From Burkholderiales bacterium (GTDB lineage Bacteria > Pseudomonadota > Gammaproteobacteria > Burkholderiales > SHXO01): 5,771 nt of DNA. The stretch is from assembly GCA_026125625.1 (NCBI GenBank), contig JAHCKU010000221.1:1-5771 (forward strand). Reading direction: 5' to 3'. The notes below the pieces were generated by a model. It saw only the letters and a list, made by a program, of their open reading frames with translations, had not been told where the DNA came from and did not search any database. Made by a program: the position numbers and the translations under genes. Of the stretch, positions 5,421 to 5,771 are shown piece by piece (positions within the stretch are counted from its first letter, which is position 1; every line of letters begins with the position of its first letter).

Positions 5421-5771
5421 ATGAACGTACTCCTGCAGCACGTCGCGCATTGTCGCTCGGGCGACAAGGGCAACACCTCCAACATCATCGTCATCGCCTA
5501 CGACGAGGCGCTGTATCCGCATCTCAAGGCGCAGCTCACCGCCGAGCGCTTCCAAGCCTTCTACGCCGGCACCGTCAACGGGCCGGTGGAACGCTACACC
5601 ATCGATCATCTGTGGTGCATGAACTTCGTCTGCCATGGGGCGCTTGGCGGCGGCGTGTCGCGGAGTCTGTGCCTGGACAACTACGGGAAGACGTTGTCGG
5701 CGGGGATTCTGGGGTTTGAGCTGGAGATTCCGGAGGGGTTGAGGGGGAAGCTGAGAGGGACATTGCTAGCG
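5421..5771 (+). CDS. AtuA-like ferredoxin-fold domain protein (3' end beyond window)
   Basis: An open frame from the ATG at 5421 to the window edge gives 117 residues without a stop. It matches the small domain that forms the C-terminus of long AtuA proteins: HVAHCRSGDKGNTSNIIVIA (7-26), ALYPHLKAQLTAERFQAFYAG (30-50), NGPVERYTIDHLWCMNFV (53-70) and HGALGGGVSRSLCLDNYGKTLS (72-93). Stand-alone versions are about this long, so only a few residues are likely missing. The gene starts 14 bases after the DUF1446 stop, with GAGAG (5411-5415) as a plausible Shine-Dalgarno, so the two are almost surely cotranscribed and their products probably assemble. Its precise role is unknown to me. Codon use changes sharply near the end: from codon 89 (5685) to the edge no codon ends in C, all six glycines use GGG, and Arg AGG/AGA and Ile ATT appear, unlike the rest of the gene. 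Confidence 0.87.
   Translation, partial: MNVLLQHVAHCRSGDKGNTSNIIVIAYDEALYPHLKAQLTAERFQAFYAGTVNGPVERYTIDHLWCMNFVCHGALGGGVSRSLCLDNYGKTLSAGILGFELEIPEGLRGKLRGTLLA

Noticed and set aside
5316..5636. 106-aa minus-strand ORF across the DUF1446/small-domain junction
   Set aside because: It is opposite two conserved frames, crosses their intergenic gap, and shows no family features.
5450..5719. 89-aa plus-strand ORF within the small AtuA-domain gene
   Set aside because: It is an out-of-frame reading. The frame starting at 5421 carries the conserved SGDKGNTSN and HGALGGGVSRSL motifs.

Overview
The window is GC-rich, with C or G at most third codon positions, and is almost fully coding. Together with the gene content (a Liv-type amide/amino-acid uptake operon beside an AtuA-family catabolic gene), this suggests a proteobacterium. 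The most likely group is a metabolically versatile betaproteobacterium of Burkholderiales or Rhodocyclales type. That placement is inference from composition and protein style, not from a marker gene.

Minus strand, positions 1-3917, reading right to left: a five-gene ABC importer of the branched-chain amino acid (HAAT/Liv) family. The order is periplasmic binding protein (2736-3917), LivH permease (1840-2700), LivM permease (846-1838), LivG ATPase (91-849) and the first 31 codons of LivF ATPase (1-94, running off the left edge). The last four genes are packed with a 1-base gap and two 4-base overlaps, so they must be one transcript with coupled translation. The binding protein is separated from livH by 35 bases that include half of a strong 9-bp hairpin whose loop holds the binding-protein stop codon. 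Such a hairpin could let the binding protein be made in excess over the membrane parts.

The intergenic region 3918-4050 (133 bases) separates two divergent units. It holds a convincing sigma70-type promoter for the transporter (perfect TTGACA, 18-base spacer, GATGAT), a strong Shine-Dalgarno for the binding protein, and three GAGACG direct repeats of unknown role.

Plus strand, positions 4051-5771: a DUF1446/AtuA-family protein (451 aa), followed 14 bases later by a small protein, open at the right edge, that matches the ferredoxin-fold domain found at the C-terminus of longer AtuA proteins. The classical fused AtuA is therefore split into two adjacent genes here. The likely theme is uptake of a small carboxylic or amino-acid-like compound by the Liv-type transporter and its catabolism by an acyl-CoA-type pathway to which the AtuA pair belongs. 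The compound cannot be read from the sequence.

The most unusual details are a strongly degenerate ABC signature motif in LivG (LEHAEQ where LSxGQQ is expected), the split AtuA, and an abrupt switch to G-ending codons in the last 29 visible codons of the small AtuA partner. I found no RNA gene, mobile element, CRISPR array or evident novel defence or mobile system.
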